A DNA stretch of 64,000 nucleotides. Origin: Cellulomonas chengniuliangii. GTDB lineage: Bacteria > Actinomycetota > Actinomycetes > Actinomycetales > Cellulomonadaceae. The stretch's first letter is position 1. Each line of letters begins with the position of its first letter. The notes beneath the pieces were generated by a model. That model was not told the origin of the DNA. It was given only the letters and a program-made list of their open reading frames with translations, and made no database searches. The position numbers and the translations under genes are program-made. Below are positions 34,373 to 43,684 of this stretch, in pieces. The stretch lies in assembly GCF_024508335.1 (NCBI RefSeq), contig NZ_CP101988.1, positions 744,001-808,000 of the forward strand, written 5' to 3'.

Positions 34373-37300
34373 GTGAACGTTCCCGCGCGCGCACCCGGCT
34401 CGGGACCCGACGTGGATCCCGCCGTCGACGCGACCCCGAACCCTGCCTCATCCGACGCTGCCCCGCGCCTCGGCGTGCCTGCCCAGCCCTCGGCGCCGGG
34501 GCCCGCGGTGGTCGAGCCCTCCACCGCCGCCGAGCTGCTCGGCAGCGCGCTCGCCGCGTGGCGCGCCGCGCTCGTCGAAGCCGCGGGCGGATCCACGCTG
34601 GTCGACGTCGACCTGCTCGGCGACGCCGCGCTCGACCTCTCGGCAGCCCACCCGTCCGGCATCGCCCAGCTGTTCGCCGGACGTGAGACGCGCCTGTCCA
34701 ACCTCGTGCGCGAGGGCGGAGCCCTCGCCAGCGCCAAGCGGCGGGCCCGCGCGGTCAGCGCGCGGGCCGAGCGGTACGCCCAGCGGTACGGCATCGCCCC
34801 GACGTACCTGGCCATAGGCGTCGCGACGTGGACCGAGCGCACCACCCCTGACATTGCCGCGGACGACGTCGCGGCCCTCGCCGCGGTCACCCGCCCCCAC
34901 GTCCCCGCTCCGCGCTCCGACCATGCCGAGGGGGAGGAGGGCGCGCCCACCGCCCGCACGGTCCGGGCACCGGTCCTGCTCCGGCCCGTGTCGCTCCGCG
35001 CCCGGGGCAGCGGCGAGAGCGACTACGAGCTCACGCTCGAGCCGTCGCTCGAGGTGAACCCCGTGATCGCCCGGGCGTTGCGCAGCCGCGGCGCGCTGCT
35101 CGACCCCGGCGCCGTGGCACGCGGCGCCTTCACCGGCACGGGCTTCGAGCCGCGACCGGCGCTGCAGCGCCTGATGTCGCTGGGCGAGGCCGTGCTGGAG
35201 GACTTCCGGCTCGACGAGAGCCTCGTCGTGGGCACGTTCGTGCATCCCGGCCAGGTGCTCGTGGACGATCTCGACAGCCTGGCTGGCACGCTCGACCGGC
35301 ACGAGGTCGTCGCGGCGCTCGCCGGGGTCCCCGACGCGCGGGTCCGGCTCGCCCGGCCGCTGCCGGATCCCGTGCGCGGCGATCGCGACCCCGACCTGGA
35401 GCGCGGCGTCGGCGACCTCGACCCGGCGCAGCAGCACGTGCTCGACGTGCTCGCCACAGGGGAGCACCTCTTCATCGACGCCCCCACCGGCTGCGACGTC
35501 ACGGGGACCCTCGCCGCGGTGGTCGCCGACGCGGCCGCCTCCGGGCGGTCGGTGCTGTACGTCCCCGGGCACCGGCGGGCCGCCGCCGCGCTCAGCGGGC
35601 GCCTGGACGAGCTGGGCCTGAGCGACCTGCTGCTCGACGTGGCGCCCGAGGCGGGGTGGCGCACCGCTGCCGGTCGGCGCCTGCTCGCGGCCATGACCCT
35701 CGGGGCCGACCCGATCGACACCGCGCGGCTCAGCGCCCTCCGGCGCGACCTCGTCGCGCACCGCGAGCAGCTGCGCGCCTACGTGGACGCGCTGCACGCC
35801 GCTCGGCTGCCCTGGGGCGCGTCGGCCTACGACGCGCAGCAGGCCCTTGCCCGGCTGACGGCCACCCGCCCCGCCCCGCGCACGCGGGTGCGGCTGCCGG
35901 TGGAGGTCGCCCGGGCGCTCGACGCGCCGCGTCGCGAGCAGCTCGCCAGCACGCTGGAACGGGCCGCCCGGCTCGGGGCCTTCACGCTGCGGCCCACCGA
36001 CACCCCCTGGTACAGCGCCGACCTGCGCACCGCCGAGGCCGCCGCCCAGACCCTGGCGCGCCTCGACCGGCTGCTGACCACCGGCCTGCCCGGCGTCACC
36101 CGGCGTGTGCGGGAGGTGGCGGACACCACCGGCCTGCTCGAGGCCGGTTCGCTCACGGCATGGGGCGAGCAGCTGGTGATGCTCGCTGGCATCCGTGGCG
36201 CCCTCGACGTGTTCCAGCCGATGATCTTCGAGCGGACCGCCGCCGACCTGGTCGCGGCCACCGCCACCAAGGAGTGGCGCGCCGACCGCGGGATGCCGAT
36301 GGGCTTCTGGCTGCGGCGCCGGCTGCGCAAGCAGGCCCGCGACATGGTGCGGCCCGGCCGCCCGGTCGCCGACCTGCACAGCGCGCTCATCGAAGTCCAG
36401 GTGCAGCGTGACATCTGGCAGGCGCACTGCCCGGCCGGCGGCTGGCCCCGCCTGCCCGAGGGCTTGACCACCATGGAAGCCGAGCTGCGCGACGTGCTGG
36501 CCGACATCGAGGCGCTCGACCAGGTGCTGGCAGCGACCCCCGGCGGGGGACGGCTGGCCGAGATCCCGTTCGCCGAGCTCGTGGACCGCCTGCAGCGCCT
36601 GCAGGACGACGCGGCCGCGCTGGAGACCCTGCCCGAGCGCACCTCGACGCTCGCCGAGCTCGTGGGCGCAGGGCTGGGCGGGCTCGTCGAGGACTTCATC
36701 GCCCGCCGGCTGGACCCCGCGATGGCGGGACCTGAGCTCGAGCTCGCGTGGTGGAGCACCGTCTTCGAGCACATCCTCACCGCCGACCCCGCCCTCGCCG
36801 GGTACGACGGCGCGGCCCTCGGGGCCCTGAGCGCCGAGTACGCGGCGCTCGACCGGGAGCACGTGGCCAGCCTGCCCGGCCCGGTGCGCAGCGCCGTCGT
36901 CGGGCACGTCTCCGCAGCTCTGCGCGCCTACCGCGACCAGGCGGAGTCGCTGTTCGCCGAGCTCATCGGGGACCGCATGACGAGCCTGCGCGACACGGTG
37001 GCGCGCTACCCGGACCTGGTCCGCAAGCTGCGCCCAGTGCTCGCCGCCGCGCCGATGCTGGTGCCGCAGGTGCTCCCCGCCGGGCGCACCGTGGACCTGG
37101 TGGTCATCGACGCGGCCGCGCACCTGCCCATCGAGATCGCCCTCGCGGCGATCGCCCGCGGGCGGCAGGTGGTCGTGGTGGGCGACGCGCGCTGCGCCTC
37201 CGGCACCGCCGTGCGGGAGCTCGCCGACGTGCTCCCGGTCGTCGCGCTGCGCGCCGACGCCTCGCGTCGCGACCCCTACCTGACCCAGTTCCTCGCCGAC

Positions 37301-38926
37301 CACGGGTACGCCGGGGTGCTCAGCCCCACCCCGCTGCCGCACAGCGCCCCCCTGGTGCGCTTGGACGTGGTGGAGGGGACGGGCATGCCCGACGCGAAGA
37401 CGGGCACCGTCGACAGCACCCGCGCCGAGGTGGAGCACGTCCTCGAGGCCGTGCTGACCCACGCGCTGATGCACCCCGACGAGTCGCTCGCGGTCATCAC
37501 CTCGTCGCCGCTGCACGCCGAGCAGGTGCGGGAGCGGGTGCTCGCCGAGGTCCGGGACAACCCCGCCCTCGCGGTGTTCTTCGACGCACGACGGCCCGAG
37601 CCGTTCGTCGTCGCCGATCTGGCCGGGGTGGCCGGCCTGCGCCGGGACGCCGTCCTGCTGTCCCTCGGGTACGGCCGCACGCCCCACGGGCGGGTGCTGC
37701 ACCGGTTCGGGCCCATCAGCGCGCCCGGCGGCGACGCCCTGCTGCTCGACGCCCTGGGCGCCACGCGGCACCGGCTGCACGTCGTCTCGTGCTTCGGCGC
37801 CGACGACCTGGACCGCGACCGGCTTCGGGGGCCTGGCGCCCAGCTGCTGCTGGCCCTGCTCGAGTTCGCCGCGCGACGCGGCAGCGGCGACACCACGTCG
37901 CTGACCGGAGGCCCGGGAGCTGACGGGTCGACGGGCGGCGCCGAGCACGCCTCGGTCGAGCCGGCCGCCCTCCAGCCTGACGCCACGGCGCGCGACGCGG
38001 CGGTGGCCGCCCCGGCGAACCCCCGCCCGGCGCCGGCAGCCGCCCTCAACGAGTCCGACCGCCTGGTGCTGGACCTCGCCGAGCGGTTGTGGCGTCATGG
38101 CCTGCTGGTCGAGGTGGACCACGGGCTGCCGGGCGGCACCCGCATCCCCTTGGTCGTGGGACACCCCGAGCTGCCGGGGGAGATGCTGGTGGCGGTGCTC
38201 ACCGACGATGACGCCTATGTCGCCGAGCAGAGCGTGCGCGTGCGTGACCGGCAGATCGCCGATCGCCTCGAGCGGCTGGGCTGGAGCACGGTGCAGGTCT
38301 GGTCGGCTGCCGCGTTCCTCGATCCGCAGGCCGAGGTGGACCGCATCCGCCGGGTCGTCCAGGCGCGGCTGGTGGCCTCCCGCCCCGCGCCCGTCCAGGC
38401 GCCCCGGGTGCCCGTGGAGCCGGTCGCCCAGGCGGCGCTCCCGCAGCGGCTGCCGGTCGGACGCGTGGTGGAGTACGCCCCGCAGACGGGCGCCCTGCCT
38501 TTCGTGCTCGACCCGCACTCGCTGACCGGGGCCATCCCCGTCGTGGCGGATCCCGCCCCCGCCGCGTCCGCGGGGCCCGCGACGGCAGGCGCAGGGCAGC
38601 ACCCCGAGGCCGCCGGCGCGGCGCCGGGCCCCACCGTGACGTGGGGGCTCGACGGGTCCGGCGCCCCGACAACCGGCGGCGGCGGCGCGGAGCAGCCGGC
38701 GCTCCCGGTGCGGGCGCGTCCGCGTCCGCCTGTGCGCAGCGGGCTCCCGATCAGCGCGTACAGCGACGACGAGATCGACGAGGTCGTGGCCTGGCTGGTC
38801 TCGGACGGCGCCGAGCGCTCCCGGGACGAGCTGGCCGCCGAGGTCCGCGCAGAGCTGGGCATCACCCGCCGCAGCTCCCGGGTGGACGCGGTGATCGCCT
38901 CCGCAGTGCGTCGCGCGCCGCGCTGA
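34373..38926 (+). CDS. Large DUF4011-type helicase relative with degenerate ATPase and nuclease sites
   Basis: 1517 residues from GTG at 34373. The architecture is that of DUF4011/SF1 helicase proteins with a terminal PDDEXK/Vsr-like domain and DUF3320-like end. Yet Walker A near residue 367 reads FIDAPTGCDVTGTL, where relatives have GPPGTGKS, so the lysine is lost. Walker B near 910 is VVIDAAAHLPIEIAL instead of DEASQ. The nuclease-like region (about 1230-1335: EMLVAVLTDDDAYVAEQSVRVRDRQIADRLERLGW) lacks the IExD/E-x-K residues. A helical insert fills 430-880. It is therefore probably a structural or DNA-binding pseudo-enzyme. The reading frame is intact, arguing for selection. Confidence 0.75.
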   Translation: MNVPARAPGSGPDVDPAVDATPNPASSDAAPRLGVPAQPSAPGPAVVEPSTAAELLGSALAAWRAALVEAAGGSTLVDVDLLGDAALDLSAAHPSGIAQLFAGRETRLSNLVREGGALASAKRRARAVSARAERYAQRYGIAPTYLAIGVATWTERTTPDIAADDVAALAAVTRPHVPAPRSDHAEGEEGAPTARTVRAPVLLRPVSLRARGSGESDYELTLEPSLEVNPVIARALRSRGALLDPGAVARGAFTGTGFEPRPALQRLMSLGEAVLEDFRLDESLVVGTFVHPGQVLVDDLDSLAGTLDRHEVVAALAGVPDARVRLARPLPDPVRGDRDPDLERGVGDLDPAQQHVLDVLATGEHLFIDAPTGCDVTGTLAAVVADAAASGRSVLYVPGHRRAAAALSGRLDELGLSDLLLDVAPEAGWRTAAGRRLLAAMTLGADPIDTARLSALRRDLVAHREQLRAYVDALHAARLPWGASAYDAQQALARLTATRPAPRTRVRLPVEVARALDAPRREQLASTLERAARLGAFTLRPTDTPWYSADLRTAEAAAQTLARLDRLLTTGLPGVTRRVREVADTTGLLEAGSLTAWGEQLVMLAGIRGALDVFQPMIFERTAADLVAATATKEWRADRGMPMGFWLRRRLRKQARDMVRPGRPVADLHSALIEVQVQRDIWQAHCPAGGWPRLPEGLTTMEAELRDVLADIEALDQVLAATPGGGRLAEIPFAELVDRLQRLQDDAAALETLPERTSTLAELVGAGLGGLVEDFIARRLDPAMAGPELELAWWSTVFEHILTADPALAGYDGAALGALSAEYAALDREHVASLPGPVRSAVVGHVSAALRAYRDQAESLFAELIGDRMTSLRDTVARYPDLVRKLRPVLAAAPMLVPQVLPAGRTVDLVVIDAAAHLPIEIALAAIARGRQVVVVGDARCASGTAVRELADVLPVVALRADASRRDPYLTQFLADHGYAGVLSPTPLPHSAPLVRLDVVEGTGMPDAKTGTVDSTRAEVEHVLEAVLTHALMHPDESLAVITSSPLHAEQVRERVLAEVRDNPALAVFFDARRPEPFVVADLAGVAGLRRDAVLLSLGYGRTPHGRVLHRFGPISAPGGDALLLDALGATRHRLHVVSCFGADDLDRDRLRGPGAQLLLALLEFAARRGSGDTTSLTGGPGADGSTGGAEHASVEPAALQPDATARDAAVAAPANPRPAPAAALNESDRLVLDLAERLWRHGLLVEVDHGLPGGTRIPLVVGHPELPGEMLVAVLTDDDAYVAEQSVRVRDRQIADRLERLGWSTVQVWSAAAFLDPQAEVDRIRRVVQARLVASRPAPVQAPRVPVEPVAQAALPQRLPVGRVVEYAPQTGALPFVLDPHSLTGAIPVVADPAPAASAGPATAGAGQHPEAAGAAPGPTVTWGLDGSGAPTTGGGGAEQPALPVRARPRPPVRSGLPISAYSDDEIDEVVAWLVSDGAERSRDELAAEVRAELGITRRSSRVDAVIASAVRRAPR

Positions 38927-38999
38927 GCGACCGGTATCGGGCCGCGACAGGCGGGCAGCGGGCTCCGGCCGCTCAGGGAGCCGGTGAGATCATGGACGG

Positions 39000-39188
39000 G
39001 TGAACCAGAGCAGCCCGCCCGCTTCGGGCGAACCCGTCGACCCGCCGAAGCCGCCCCCGGTGAGGCGGGTCATCGACGACACGCCACTGATCCCCGAGCG
39101 CAGCGCCGACGACTCCGACACCGGGTGGGGCGACGGCTCGGACTCCAACGACGAGCGCCTGCGCCGGGACGTCCCCCCGCACTGGTGA
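39000..39188 (+). CDS. Small acidic, proline-rich hypothetical protein
   Basis: 62 residues from a GTG 73 bases after the large helicase-like gene. The product is disordered in character, rich in Pro, Asp, Ser and Arg (PVDPPKPPPVRRVIDDTPLIPERS, ending RRDVPPHW). The ribosome site is weak. It is closed by a strong hairpin. I cannot name a family. Confidence 0.45.
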   Translation: MNQSSPPASGEPVDPPKPPPVRRVIDDTPLIPERSADDSDTGWGDGSDSNDERLRRDVPPHW

Positions 39189-39229
39189 CCTAGCGCGCGG
39201 GGCGTCCGCCCCCGCCGTGGCGGCCACCG

Positions 39230-39268
39230 CGCGGCCCGTGCGCTGAGGTCCCAGCACCACGGGCCGCG
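39230..39268. terminator. Bidirectional hairpin terminator
   Basis: An 11-bp perfect stem, CGCGGCCCGTG at 39230-39240 and CACGGGCCGCG at 39258-39268, between the small gene and the convergent mscL stop at 39278. Confidence 0.7.
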
Positions 39269-39277
39269 GCCGGCGTG

Positions 39278-39715
39278 TCAGGCCCGCGGCGCGGACCCGG
39301 CGTCGTTACGGACCGCGGGCGTGACACGCTGCGCGAGCAGGTCACGGATCTCCTGCAGCACGAGCAGGTCCTCGGGCGGCGCCGCGGGCTCGTCCTCGAG
39401 CCCGGCTCGGCGCCGCTTGGCCAGGTGGTTGAGCGGCAGCACGATGACGAAGTACAGCGCCGCCGCGGTGATGAGCAGCTGCAGCGCCGCGTCGGCGACC
39501 AGTCCGAACTTGTACTCGCCGCCGAGGATCGTGAACTTCCACAGGCCGCTCAGGTCGGTCCCACCGAAGATGGAGCCGATGAGCGGACCGATGAACCCCT
39601 CGACCAGCGACGACACGAAGGTGTTGAACGCGGCGCCGATGACCACCGCCACCGCGAGCTCGATGGCGTTGCCACGGGCCACGAAGTCCTTGAATCCGGT
39701 CAGCACACTCTTCAT
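39278..39715 (-). CDS. mscL: Large-conductance mechanosensitive channel MscL
   Basis: 145 residues, normal length. The N terminus MKSVLTGFKDFVARGNAIELAVAVVIGAAFNTFVSSLVEGFIGPLIG is characteristic: amphipathic S1 helix, then the pore-lining first membrane helix. A periplasmic loop precedes the second helix (LLITAAALYFVIVLPL), and a C-terminal helix bundle (EDLLVLQEIRDLL) closes the protein. It opens under membrane tension to release solutes after osmotic downshock. Confidence 0.96.
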   Translation of the reverse strand: MKSVLTGFKDFVARGNAIELAVAVVIGAAFNTFVSSLVEGFIGPLIGSIFGGTDLSGLWKFTILGGEYKFGLVADAALQLLITAAALYFVIVLPLNHLAKRRRAGLEDEPAAPPEDLLVLQEIRDLLAQRVTPAVRNDAGSAPRA

Positions 39716-39746
39716 GACGCCTCCTGCTGGGAACTGGGCGCCGGAA

Positions 39747-40421
39747 TCATCGCACGATGACCGGGCTCAACGAGGCCCAGGATCCGGCGCCGGCGAGCGC
39801 GGCGGCGTCGTCCGGTGACACGGCGAGCAGCACGGGGGGAGCCCCTGGGTTGCTGGATGCCAGGTCGAGCGGTCCGCTGGCGTCAGCGGCGATGGGCGCG
39901 GCCGCCAGGACGAGGGCGGAGCGGGCGAGGTAGCGTCCGTCCTGGTCGGAGCCGTCGCCCGCGGCCGCCAGCACATCGACGCGGGAGCCGGGGGTCAGCA
40001 GCGCCGCCACGCCCTGATCGGCGAAGCGCACCGGCGCGACGACCGTCCCCGGCGGGCCGGCGATGACGGTGGGCGCCACCACCCCCTCGACGAGCGGCAG
40101 GCCCGCGGGCACGGGCACGGCGAGGACCCGCCCCACCAGCTCGTCGGCGGTGGCCGCCGTGCCGCCGGGGGCGGTCTCGGGGAGGTGCTCCGCGGCGCGC
40201 AGGTCTCCCGGCGCCAGCACGGCGCCCGCGTGCAGTGCCCGGGCCGAGACGACCACGGCGATGGTGGCGACCGGCGGCGGCCTGAGCTGGCTCACTGTCA
40301 CGGCCGCCGCCGCGCCCACGAGCAGGGCGGCGAGCGGCACGCGCAGCCGCCACAGCAGCACGCGGGTGCGCAGCCACCGTGGCCGAGAGCGGGCAGGCGT
40401 CAACGGTCGTGAGGTGGCCAT
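39747..40421 (-). CDS. SAF-domain membrane-anchored protein
   Basis: 224 residues. A basic cytoplasmic N terminus is followed by one membrane helix (VPLAALLVGAAAAVTVSQL) and an SAF domain (VVVSARALHAGAVLAPGDLRAAEHLPE, then VGRVLAVPVPAGLPLVEG). This domain is shared with CpaB/RcpC pilus assembly and FlgA proteins. No tad pilus genes occur nearby, so a link with pili is open; the product likely binds glycan or peptidoglycan outside the cell. It lies 31 bases upstream of mscL on the same strand, so the two may share a transcript. Confidence 0.8.
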   Translation of the reverse strand: MATSRPLTPARSRPRWLRTRVLLWRLRVPLAALLVGAAAAVTVSQLRPPPVATIAVVVSARALHAGAVLAPGDLRAAEHLPETAPGGTAATADELVGRVLAVPVPAGLPLVEGVVAPTVIAGPPGTVVAPVRFADQGVAALLTPGSRVDVLAAAGDGSDQDGRYLARSALVLAAAPIAADASGPLDLASSNPGAPPVLLAVSPDDAAALAGAGSWASLSPVIVR

Positions 40422-40521
40422 GCCCGGACGGTAGGCGGGCAGGTCGCCGCCGATGTGACGGTTCGCCGCGTCACGGGGCGACGCGGCGGGTCTCCCGGCT
40501 GTGGGCGGGTGGTGGGGCTGT

Positions 40522-40938
40522 TCAGCTCGCGGCGGCGGGCTTCGACGCGGTGGCCTTCGCGGCGCCCGACGACGAGCCGCCCGTCGACGACCCGCTCGAC
40601 GACGACCCGCTTGACGACGCGCTTGACGACCCGCCCGACGACGAGCCGCCGGACGTGGACGAGCCCGACGTGCTGGGGGCCGTCGAGGTGCTCGTGCTCG
40701 AATCGCTCGACGCGGAGCTCGACGACGACGACGGGCTGGCGGGCGACGACGAGGTCTTCGTGCTGCGCGAGTCGTTGCGGTAGAAGCCCGAGCCCTTGAA
40801 CACCACTCCGACAGCCGAGAAGACCTTGCGCAGGCGGCCCTCGCACTCCGGGCAGCGGGTCAGCGAGTCCTCGCTGAAGGACTGCTGGATGTCGAAGGCG
40901 TGTCCGCACTCGGTGCAGGCGTAGGCGTAGGTGGGCAC
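40522..40938 (-). CDS. FmdB-family zinc ribbon protein, Ruc-like redox chaperone candidate
   Basis: 138 residues. The first 45 residues form the FmdB zinc ribbon with CTEC (8-11) and CPEC (29-32): MPTYAYACTECGHAFDIQQS, TRCPECEGRLRKVFSAVGVVFKGSGFY. The rest is a long Ser/Gly/Thr-rich disordered tail. M. tuberculosis Rv0991c (Ruc), a redox-controlled chaperone with the same ribbon plus disordered tail, lies in the same gene neighbourhood next to fau and galU. A CIRCE element 45 bp upstream supports heat-shock (HrcA) control. Chaperone function here is inferred from synteny and design. Confidence 0.8.
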   Translation of the reverse strand: MPTYAYACTECGHAFDIQQSFSEDSLTRCPECEGRLRKVFSAVGVVFKGSGFYRNDSRSTKTSSSPASPSSSSSSASSDSSTSTSTAPSTSGSSTSGGSSSGGSSSASSSGSSSSGSSTGGSSSGAAKATASKPAAAS

Positions 40939-40982
40939 TGTCTCTCCCCGGTCGACCGACGTGCCGTCCGCCGGTCAGCGGC

Positions 40983-41007
40983 TGGCACTCTCCAAGTTCG
41001 AGTGCCA
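40983..41007. promoter_or_regulatory. CIRCE element (HrcA operator)
   Basis: TGGCACTC at 40983-40990, nine bases, then GAGTGCCA at 41000-41007. Arms and the 9-base spacer agree with the HrcA consensus TTAGCACTC-N9-GAGTGCTAA in its high-GC form. It lies 45 bp before the FmdB/Ruc-like start and 57 bp before the divergent penicillin acylase. Confidence 0.8.
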
Positions 41008-41064
41008 ATCTTACGCGGACGCAGGGGCAGGTCGTCGCAGTCGCCCACCGGCTACCCTCGCACC

Positions 41065-43641
41065 GTGCCCCGTCGTCGTGCTCGCCGCCTCGTCCTCGCC
41101 GTCATCGCCACGGTCATCGCACTCGCCCTCGTCGCCACGGTCGTCGTGACCGCGTCGCTCGTGCGCCGACCGTTGCCGCAGGTCTCCGGAGAGGTCGAGG
41201 TCCCCGGCCTGGACCGGTCGGTGACGGTGGTGCGTGACGAGCAGGGCATCCCGCACATCACCGCGGAGACCTCTGACGACCTGTTCCGGGCGCAGGGCTT
41301 CGTGCACGCGCAGGACCGGTTCTTCGAGATGGACTACCGCCGCCATGTCACCGCGGGCCGGCTGTCCGAGCTCGTCGGCGCCGACGAGCAGGCGCTGGAC
41401 GCCGACAAGGTGATCCGCACGCTCGGCTGGCGCCGGGTCGCCGAGCAGGAGTGGGACATCCTCTCCGAGTCGACGCGCGACAGCCTGCAGGCCTACGCGG
41501 ACGGCGTCAACGCGTACCTGGCCGACCGCGAGCCCGGGGAGATCGCCGTCGAGTACACGATCCTCGGGCTGCGGCTCGACGTGGCCGACCCGGAGCCGTG
41601 GACGCCGGTCGACTCCCTGGCGTGGCTCAAGGCGATGGCCTGGGACCTGCGGTCCAACTACTCCGAGGAGATCGAGCGGGCCACCGCCTACGCGAGCGTG
41701 GGCGACGTCGCCCGGGTCGAGGAGCTGTTCCCGGCCTACCCGGAGCAGGTGAACCTCCCGATCCTCGACGCGTCGACCGCTCAGCAGGTCAGCGCGACCG
41801 CCGAGGGCGGGGACCTTGACCTGGCCGACGCGAGCCTGCAGCGCGCGCTCGCCTCCGTCGACGCCGCTCTGGCCGCCGTCCCCCGGCTGCTCGCCGACGG
41901 CGAGGGCACCGGCTCGAACTCCTGGGTCGTCGCCGGGAGCCACACCGCCTCCGGCAACCCGATCCTGGCCAACGACCCGCACCTGGGGATCTCGGCGCCG
42001 GGCATCTGGTCCCAGATCTCGCTCACCTGCGCCGAGGTCTCCGACGAGTGCCCGTACGACGTGTCGGGATTCTCGTTCGCCGGCATGCCCGGCGTGGTCA
42101 TCGGCCACAACGCGCAGCTCGCGTGGGGGCTGACCAACATGGCAGCCGATGTCACTGATTTGTTCCTGGAACGCGTGGTCGAGCGCACCACGCTGCTCGA
42201 CGGCGAACGGGTGCCGCTCCAGATCCGGATGGAGACCATCAAGGTGAACGGAGGGGAGGACGTCGACCTGGCCGTGCGCGAGAGCGTCCACGGCCCGATC
42301 ATCTCCGACGTGCTGAACGTGGGAGAGGCCCACCAGGCGCCGGTTGCCGAGGACACCCCGTGGGGCGACTACGAGGTCGCCCTGCGCTGGACGGCCCTCG
42401 AGCCCTCGGCCACCGTGGACGCGCTGCTCGCCCTCAACGTGGCCAAGGACGCGGAGGACGTCGCCGCGGCCGCCGCCCAGTTCGCGGCGCCCGCGCAGAA
42501 CATCGTGTTCGCGACCGTCGACGGGCACATCGGCTACCAGGCGCCCGGTCTGGTCCCGATCCGCAACGAGGTCGTGGGCGCGGCGCTCCCCTCGGACGGC
42601 TCGTGGCCGCGGCCCGGATGGGACAGCGCGTACGACTGGCAGGGGTACGTCCCTGCCGAGGAGCTGCCTGCCGCGCTCGATCCGGCAGAGGGCTACATCG
42701 TCGCGGCGAACCAGGCCGTGACCGGCGTCGGCGCCGGCCCGTTCATGACGAACGACTTCGACTACGGCTACCGCTCCCAGCGGATCCGCGACGGCCTGGT
42801 CGCGCAGATCGAGGGCGGGAAGAAGATCGACGTCGCCAGCACCGAGGAGCTGCAGCTCGACGACCTCAACCCGTTCGCGCAGGCCCTGGTGCCCACGTTG
42901 CTCGAGATGAACGTCGACGACGCGTTCGACGACGACGGCCAGGAGCTGCTCCGCGGCTGGGACCTGCGCTCGGACGCGGACTCCGCGGCCGCGGCGTACT
43001 TCGCGTCGGTGTGGTCCACGGTGCTGCGGCTGACCTTCTGGGACGACCTGCCCGACGGCTTCGAGCCGAGCGGCGGCTCGCGGTGGCTGACGGTGGTGTC
43101 GGGGATGCTCGACGACCCGCAGTCGCCGTGGTGGGACGACCGGACCACCGTGGGCATCGTCGAGGGCCGGGACGAGATCCTGACCCGCGCCCTCGTCACC
43201 GCGCGCCGCGAGCTCACCGTGGCGATGGGCCGGGACGCGAGCGAGTGGACGTGGGGCCGGCTGCACACCGCCGCGCCGACGCACTCCCCGCTGGGCGGCC
43301 AGTCGATGCCGGCCATCGTGCGCCGCCTGGTCAACCCGGGGCCGGTGCAGGTGAGCGGCGGCTCCTCGATCGTCAACGCGACGTCGTGGGACGCGGGCTC
43401 GGGGTCTTACGGGGTGGGGGCGGCGCCGTCCATGCGGATGGTCGTCGACCTCGGCGACCTGGACTCGAGCACTTGGGTCACGCTGACCGGGGCGTCAGGC
43501 CACCCGGCGAGCGCGCACTACGCCGACCAGCTCGGCGCGTGGGCCGAGGGCTCCAGCTACCCGTGGCCGTTCACCGCCGAGGCCGTCGACGGGGCCGCCG
43601 CGGACCGGCTGACCTTGGCGCCCGCCCGCGGCAAGGACTGA
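41065..43641 (+). CDS. Penicillin acylase-family Ntn hydrolase
   Basis: 858 residues from GTG at 41065; no ribosome site is obvious. A membrane helix (residues 10-32, LAVIATVIALALVATVVVTASL) anchors or exports it. The alpha chain begins with VPGLDRSVTVVRDEQGIPHITAETSDDLFRAQGFVHAQDRFFEMDYRR. Self-cleavage is expected at Gly283-Ser284 in GEGTGSNSWVVAG, making Ser284 the N-terminal nucleophile of the beta chain, followed by ILANDPHLG. Members hydrolyse amides such as acyl-homoserine lactones or beta-lactams. Substrate unknown; quorum quenching is a possibility. Confidence 0.92.
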   Translation: MPRRRARRLVLAVIATVIALALVATVVVTASLVRRPLPQVSGEVEVPGLDRSVTVVRDEQGIPHITAETSDDLFRAQGFVHAQDRFFEMDYRRHVTAGRLSELVGADEQALDADKVIRTLGWRRVAEQEWDILSESTRDSLQAYADGVNAYLADREPGEIAVEYTILGLRLDVADPEPWTPVDSLAWLKAMAWDLRSNYSEEIERATAYASVGDVARVEELFPAYPEQVNLPILDASTAQQVSATAEGGDLDLADASLQRALASVDAALAAVPRLLADGEGTGSNSWVVAGSHTASGNPILANDPHLGISAPGIWSQISLTCAEVSDECPYDVSGFSFAGMPGVVIGHNAQLAWGLTNMAADVTDLFLERVVERTTLLDGERVPLQIRMETIKVNGGEDVDLAVRESVHGPIISDVLNVGEAHQAPVAEDTPWGDYEVALRWTALEPSATVDALLALNVAKDAEDVAAAAAQFAAPAQNIVFATVDGHIGYQAPGLVPIRNEVVGAALPSDGSWPRPGWDSAYDWQGYVPAEELPAALDPAEGYIVAANQAVTGVGAGPFMTNDFDYGYRSQRIRDGLVAQIEGGKKIDVASTEELQLDDLNPFAQALVPTLLEMNVDDAFDDDGQELLRGWDLRSDADSAAAAYFASVWSTVLRLTFWDDLPDGFEPSGGSRWLTVVSGMLDDPQSPWWDDRTTVGIVEGRDEILTRALVTARRELTVAMGRDASEWTWGRLHTAAPTHSPLGGQSMPAIVRRLVNPGPVQVSGGSSIVNATSWDAGSGSYGVGAAPSMRMVVDLGDLDSSTWVTLTGASGHPASAHYADQLGAWAEGSSYPWPFTAEAVDGAAADRLTLAPARGKD

Positions 43642-43645
43642 GCGG

Positions 43646-43684
43646 GCCCGGGCGGGCGTCGACCGCGGGTCAGCCCGCCCGGGC
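43646..43684. terminator. Bidirectional hairpin terminator
   Basis: A 12-bp perfect stem, GCCCGGGCGGGC at 43646-43657 and GCCCGCCCGGGC at 43673-43684, with a 15-base loop. It starts 4 bases after the acylase stop and covers the end of the convergent fau gene. Confidence 0.75.

Noticed and set aside
34448-38602. A 1384-codon open frame on the minus strand
   Set aside because: It is the antisense shadow of the helicase-like gene; its composition is dominated by Arg, Gly, His and Pro with no family motif, as expected in GC-rich DNA.
41011-43284. A 757-codon minus-strand frame opposite the penicillin acylase
   Set aside because: No motifs, biased toward Arg/Val/Glu, and entirely inside a well-supported gene.
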